A DNA stretch of 56,390 bases, taken from the NCBI RefSeq assembly GCF_000685075.1, contig NZ_BAYD01000065.1, positions 1-56,390 on the forward strand, given 5' to 3'. A program made the translations under genes and the position numbers. The notes below the pieces were generated by a model. That model was not told the origin of the DNA, made no database searches, and saw only the letters and a program-made list of their open reading frames with translations. The number at the start of each line of letters is the position of its first letter. Within the stretch, counting starts at the first letter, position 1. This document shows, one piece after another, positions 52,540-56,390 of this stretch. This DNA is from Paraburkholderia oxyphila NBRC 105797 (GTDB lineage Bacteria; Pseudomonadota; Gammaproteobacteria; Burkholderiales; Burkholderiaceae).

Positions 52540-53487
52540 ATGAAGCATATCGACAAAGCCAGCGCGGAGCGCCTGCTGCCGTTTCCCGAACTGATTGCCG
52601 CGCTGCGCGAAGCGTTCTGCGCGGACATATCAGTGCCGCTGCGGCAGACGCTGAAACTCCCCGACGAAACGGCGCCGCTGGGCACTTCTCTGCTGATGCC
52701 CGCCTGGAATCGAAGCAGGTATTACGGCGTCAAGCTGGTGAACATATTCCCCGAAAACGCAAAGCAAGGGCTCCCGGGCCTTCATTCGGTCTATGTGCTT
52801 TTCGACGGCAGTACGGGCGTACCGTTGGCCACACTCGATGGCGACGTCATCACCTCCCGGCGTACGGCTGCGGCCACCGCTCTGGGCGTCTCGCTCCTTG
52901 CGAAGCCAGATGCGTCGCGCCTGCTGGTGGTCGGCGCGGGCCGCGTCGCCAGCCTCGTCGCTCCAGCCATAGCGAGCGTTCGAGAATTGTGTGAAGTCGA
53001 GGTGTGGAATCCGACACCTCCATCTGCTGCGCGATGCGCCGCGCAATGGAGGGAAATGGGCATACCCGCTATCCCCGTCAACGATTTGGAAAGCGCCGTT
53101 CGTCGCGCCGACATTGTCAGTTGCGCCACACTTGCCACCTCGCCGTTGATCAAGGCTGACTGGTTGCCGCCGGGGAGCCACCTCGATCTTATCGGAAGTT
53201 TCACCCCAACGATGACGGAAGCGGCGCCGGCATGCTTTGCCGACGCATTTGTATGGGTCGATACCAACGAGGCCACGCAGAAGTCCGGCGATATCCTGAA
53301 TGCCGTTCGTGACGGTTACCTGAGCGTAGCGGATATCAAGGGGACCATGTTCGATCTGTGCCGAGGCACACGCGCGAACCGGTTTGCTTCGATGCAACGC
53401 ACCGTATTCAAGGCCGTGGGCACGGCACTGGAAGACCTGGCGGCGGCGATCATGGTGTACGAACGCAGCATCGATCCGCCATGCTGA
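52540..53487 (+). CDS. lhpI: Delta1-pyrroline-2-carboxylate reductase (ornithine cyclodeaminase family)
   Basis: 315 residues of the OCD/mu-crystallin family: LMPAWNRSRYYGVKLVNIFPEN, a Rossmann dinucleotide motif VVGAGRVASLVAPA, ADIVSCAT, PPGSHLDLIGSF. It reduces Delta1-pyrroline-2-carboxylate to L-proline with NAD(P)H. ATG 52540 with AAGGAG 12 nt upstream; the frame to 52213 overlaps the dehydratase gene and is not used. Last gene of the cluster; a decayed IS630 sits at its 3' end. Confidence 0.88.
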   Translation: MKHIDKASAERLLPFPELIAALREAFCADISVPLRQTLKLPDETAPLGTSLLMPAWNRSRYYGVKLVNIFPENAKQGLPGLHSVYVLFDGSTGVPLATLDGDVITSRRTAAATALGVSLLAKPDASRLLVVGAGRVASLVAPAIASVRELCEVEVWNPTPPSAARCAAQWREMGIPAIPVNDLESAVRRADIVSCATLATSPLIKADWLPPGSHLDLIGSFTPTMTEAAPACFADAFVWVDTNEATQKSGDILNAVRDGYLSVADIKGTMFDLCRGTRANRFASMQRTVFKAVGTALEDLAAAIMVYERSIDPPC

Positions 53488-53491
53488 CCGC

Positions 53492-54024
53492 TCAGCGAAT
53501 TGCTTGGGCATTCAATGCGGCGAACAGGCTTGATAGCGGCAACATCCGGTCCTCGCGATCCAGCGCCTGGATGGCTGTCTTCTTGTCCAGGCAGAACACC
53601 ACCGCATGCAGCGGCGGATTGAGCTACAGCCTGATCACATCGATGGCCTTGGCCTCAAAATCGGGATCGTTGGACACCATGTGGGTGTCGAGACGATGTG
53701 GCCGAAGGTCGTGCTTGCGCCAGGTACGTTGCACTGTCATGAAGGCCATGGCCAACTGTGCCGCCAGTTTGCGGCTGCTCCAGTGTGTCGAGCCGTCGGC
53801 CGGCTTACGTCGTAGCGTGTAGTCGAGCACTCTCGCTTCAAGACCCGCAAGGTCGGGTCGCGGCGCCCGGCCCGGATGTCTGCGGTACAAGCCGGCCAAT
53901 TGCTCACTCGCAAAACGTGTTTGCCATTTGATGATGAAACGCGAATCGCAACGCAACTCGGCCATGATTCGTCGCACGCGATACACCTTCGTCGAGCAGC
54001 AGGATCTACCGCGCACGCTTCACT
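53492..54024 (-). pseudogene. Decayed IS630-family transposase
   Basis: On the minus strand: a HTH part (MAELRCDSRFIIKWQTRF, YRRHPGRAPR), the linker SRKLAAQLAMAFMTVQRTWRKHDLRPHR, and the start of the DDE domain (HAVVFCLDKKTAIQALDRED). There is an in-frame TAG after VIRL, a frameshift in the N-terminal region near 53990, and the DDE domain stops early at about 53492. The Glu that follows the first Asp in intact copies is Lys here. Not functional. Confidence 0.78.
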
Positions 54025-54443
54025 CGGGCGATGGCCCTCGTGCGGCTGCGCTGCATCGACATCGGTTCTTCGCGCTCGGTCTCACTCAGATTCATTTTGC
54101 CTATGCACTATTACCCGGGGGCGCACCGCGTCATGGCTTTGAATACAAACGCAACGACACCCCGAACGTCGACGAACGACCAGTGCGGTGTCGTAACCCG
54201 GCGGGTGCCGTCGGTCGGAGGGGTCGGGTTGTCATATTTCATGCTAACGAGCATCCTTGGCGATCGCGCCGCTCATCCAGTCGAGGATCTATGGGAGTTG
54301 TCGGCGCGTCTCGGCTGGAAACAAGGCCAGCATCGTACCTTTGCTGGATCTCGGGAGTTTCCGATCTTTCCGACTTTTCCTCGCAGGACGGACTATAGCG
54401 GGAGTAGCCCACCCGTTCGCCTGGAGGCCGTCTGTGGTCACCA
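54025..54443. other. Intergenic region between IS630 remnant and folE-like gene
   Basis: About 420 bp without a supported gene; frames on both strands are low-complexity shadows. It may hold the rest of the damaged IS. Confidence 0.4.
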
Positions 54444-55076
54444 TCAACTGGCGACGGCACGCTGGAACTCTGCACGCACCTGCATGTCCTGCTCGAACTC
54501 ACCCGTGTAGCATTGAGTGATTACCCGCTCATCACCGCGACGGTTTTCTCCCATCAGCAGGCATAACTGTTCGGTCTCGACAAGACACGCCGCACCGCGC
54601 GCCTGTCCATATGTCACCAGGGCATGGGCAATCTCGTTTGTAATCCATTCCTGATAGGTATACCGGTGGCTGATGGCGTCCACCATGCGCGTAATACGGC
54701 TAAAGCCGTGGAGACGACCGCCGGGCAGATACGCAACATGCGCGACACCCCGGAACGGTAGCAGATGATGCGGACAAACACCGTGCACAGCGATGTTGCG
54801 AATGACCACCATGTCCCGTCGTGCATCCTCGAATCCGTTGCCCAGCGCTTCAGCGAGGCCCACATCGTAGCCATCCAGCAGGCGTTTTTGCCACAGCTCC
54901 CGTACGCGCTGCGCAGTCCTGGATGTATGCACCGTATCCATATCAACCCCGCTCGCATCAAGCAGGCTTATTACGGCTGCCTCAAACCGTGCCGCGTCAA
55001 ACGCACGTGCACGTCTTACGCCAATGCTACCCAGCCTTGTGCAAGCGTCGTGACAGTGATCATCCAACAAAGACAT
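54444..55076 (-). CDS. folE: GTP cyclohydrolase I homologue with altered active-site His
   Basis: 210 residues. The FolE/GTPCH-I fold is evident: IRNIAVHGVCPHHLLPFRG (zinc Cys101, His104, with His103), HVAYLPGGRLHGFSRITRMVDAISHRYTYQEWIT, and Cys172 in TEQLCLL. The position equal to the E. coli His179 (VHYC) is Gln170, and the conserved KARG is replaced by GENRRG. The enzyme may still act on GTP or a related substrate, or be a specialised paralogue. It lies alone beside mobile debris; no folate or queuosine genes are near. Confidence 0.78.
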   Translation of the reverse strand: MSLLDDHCHDACTRLGSIGVRRARAFDAARFEAAVISLLDASGVDMDTVHTSRTAQRVRELWQKRLLDGYDVGLAEALGNGFEDARRDMVVIRNIAVHGVCPHHLLPFRGVAHVAYLPGGRLHGFSRITRMVDAISHRYTYQEWITNEIAHALVTYGQARGAACLVETEQLCLLMGENRRGDERVITQCYTGEFEQDMQVRAEFQRAVAS

Positions 55077-55222
55077 CGCATCTCCAGAGTACAGAGTAAT
55101 TTACAGGGAAGAATTTCGAATCCGCTGCGCATTCTACGCATGATCCAAAAGAGGTTTGCTCACTAGAGAATGAAAGAGCGACTTCACCGTCCCGAGACTG
55201 CGGCGAAAGCCGCGTGTCTGCA

Positions 55223-55777
55223 TCAATCTGCCAAGATGAAGTCGCGTACGTTCATCGACACCAGCGGGAGGGGAAGTCCCTTTGACTCTCCAAACACCTC
55301 ACCACCAATTCTGATCTCGATTGCGCCGACATGTGATACACGCTCCGTGCCCTGCGCTTACGGCTCTACAAGAGATGATGCCATGACCTCCGTTGGCATA
55401 TCACTTCGCAATACGTCCGGAATGAGACCCGCAAACCGGGGCTTGCTGATCTGCAAGGTATCATCGCCGCCGGCTGAGCAGCATGCGCGCTTTGATCCCA
55501 TCCTACCAACCAGCTTCGCGACCGATACGCCGGGATTGCAAGCTGTCGCCAGTCGCTCGCGAGATTCCGGGGTAATTTGCAGCCTAGCTCCGATACCCGG
55601 CTTCTTCTCCGCTAACTGAGACAAGGTAATACTCATCAGATCCGAAATGAAGGGAGTCACTTTGAGGTCACCCTCGTTGCCGTCTATAACACCCGGCCCG
55701 AGCCGCATATCGCCCAGCACCTCCCTATAGGCCTTTAAAGCGATTCTCACTTCCGCAAACCCTGCATGCTCCACCAT
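55223..55777 (-). pseudogene. Unknown protein interrupted by an in-frame TAA
   Basis: From ATG 55777 a 139-codon frame (GFAEVRIALKAYREVLGD, LTLSQ-like SITLSQLAEKKPGIGARL, GMG-type VAKLVGRMGSKRACCS) ends at TAA 55358-55360. The same frame then stays open and protein-like for 44 more codons (HVGAIEIRIGGEVFGESKGLPL, MNVRDFILAD) to TGA 55223. The two parts read as one 184-residue protein with a premature stop. No family is recognised. Confidence 0.42.
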
Positions 55778-56390
55778 AAAAGACTTGAACAGGAGTCGAT
55801 GCCACGCCGATACTCCAGTAGCGACTTATACGAGGTCGACTATAAGACCGAAAGCCTGATTGACTCCTTGGCTGCGATCTCGTTTAGGTATGCTTAATCG
55901 CACATCTTGAGCGATCTTCGATAAGATATTTCACTCAACTCACGTGACCTTTGACGGTAACACATGATGGTTCCGCGCCATATAGCCGCCCACAGCATCA
56001 ACTCTTTAATAGATTTGGTAATACACACACGTCCGGCGGCCGCCTATACTCCATCGTGCACCTCGAAATGATCGATGTAGCGGCTAATCGCAACCGAAAT
56101 CCCAATGGCCGAATTCTTCCGCCACGTCAACAATGGCACCGTGTTCATCAGTCGCAGCGATACGCCGAAAGGACCAGATTGCAGTCTATATGGTCGATCC
56201 CGCGGCAGTAACGATGCACTATTTCGGAATGGCCGGCTTGCCTCGCAGTTCCTCCAGGCGACGTTTCCGCTTGATATTCTAGCTAGCAGAGTGACAGTGC
56301 AAAATAGAAAACGACAGTACCAATGATTGCGCCGGCAAAGCAATACCCCTCTCCACGGACATCCGCGGCGTGCTTTCGGCCGCTCATTAG
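55778..56390. other. Lower-GC terminal stretch, no recognisable gene
   Basis: The base composition is visibly more AT-rich than the rest, suggesting separate origin. Frames on both strands are short and unconvincing. A 34-codon minus-strand frame from 56387 ends in a hydrophobic run (AGAIIGTVVFYFALSL), too little to call. Confidence 0.35.

Noticed and set aside
19350..55076. Idea that folE and QueC-like qatC form a deazaguanine DNA-modification pathway
   Set aside because: They lie 34 kb apart, no queD/queE or dpdA-like genes are present, and qatC belongs to a complete qat operon.
1..56390. CRISPR arrays, tRNA or rRNA genes, replication initiator
   Set aside because: No spaced repeat series, cloverleaf or rRNA stretch was noticed, and no Rep-type protein is among the open frames.

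Overview
The window reads as a high-GC betaproteobacterium, most likely Burkholderiaceae (Paraburkholderia, Caballeronia or Burkholderia). That call rests on codon use, the LysR/MHS catabolic genes and the plasmid-type VirB transfer genes; no rRNA, tRNA or core housekeeping marker is present to confirm it. Most of the window is accessory DNA: defence genes, a conjugative backbone, decayed mobile-element pieces and a catabolic cluster.

Left part (1-8.5 kb) is a defence island. It opens with the C-terminal end of a prokaryotic Argonaute (PIWI tail). After about 0.85 kb without a recognisable gene come a GNAT acetyltransferase and a four-helix membrane protein on the minus strand. A tight plus-strand operon of three genes follows: a Mrr-like PD-(D/E)XK nuclease, a HamA-like (DUF1837) nuclease and a 1,173-residue Ski2-like helicase that fits HamB. 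This looks like a Hachiman-type system with an extra nuclease in front.

The middle (8.6-42.4 kb) is a conjugative plasmid or ICE backbone. It holds a frameshifted conserved gene, a DUF932 gene, a large ParB-like protein, a stbABC-like minus-strand operon with a repeat-rich upstream region, and then a complete qatABCD anti-phage operon inserted as cargo. A Xre regulator with a perfect 33-bp palindrome upstream and a possibly frameshifted small gene follow. A minus-strand run of about 17.5 kb, with nearly every junction overlapping or close, encodes transfer: trbM, virB1-B2-B3-B4-B6-B5-B7-B8-B9-B10-B11, a virD4 coupling protein split into two coupled ORFs, a primase, an LPD7 protein, mobC and a relaxase. 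Two tandem intrinsic terminators precede trbM. Upstream lie an AlpA-type regulator, a sigma-region-4-like protein and an unknown gene. No replication initiator or intact integrase is visible.

The right part (42.4-56.4 kb) first holds an ACT-domain protein, a three-His-box membrane desaturase, a multi-pass transporter and an ArgP-like LysR regulator. Then comes mobile debris (group-II-intron-like repeat, tyrosine-integrase scrap). After this is a coherent trans-3-hydroxy-L-proline cluster: LysR regulator, MHS-type transporter, amidohydrolase, dehydratase with the diagnostic Cys/Thr active-site pair, and Delta1-pyrroline-2-carboxylate reductase. A decayed IS630 transposase, a GTP cyclohydrolase I homologue with a substituted active-site His, and a lower-GC stretch with an interrupted ORF close the window.

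In outline: defence genes (pAgo, Ham-like, Qat) are carried beside or inside a self-transmissible element, and the catabolic genes are flanked by recombination scars.
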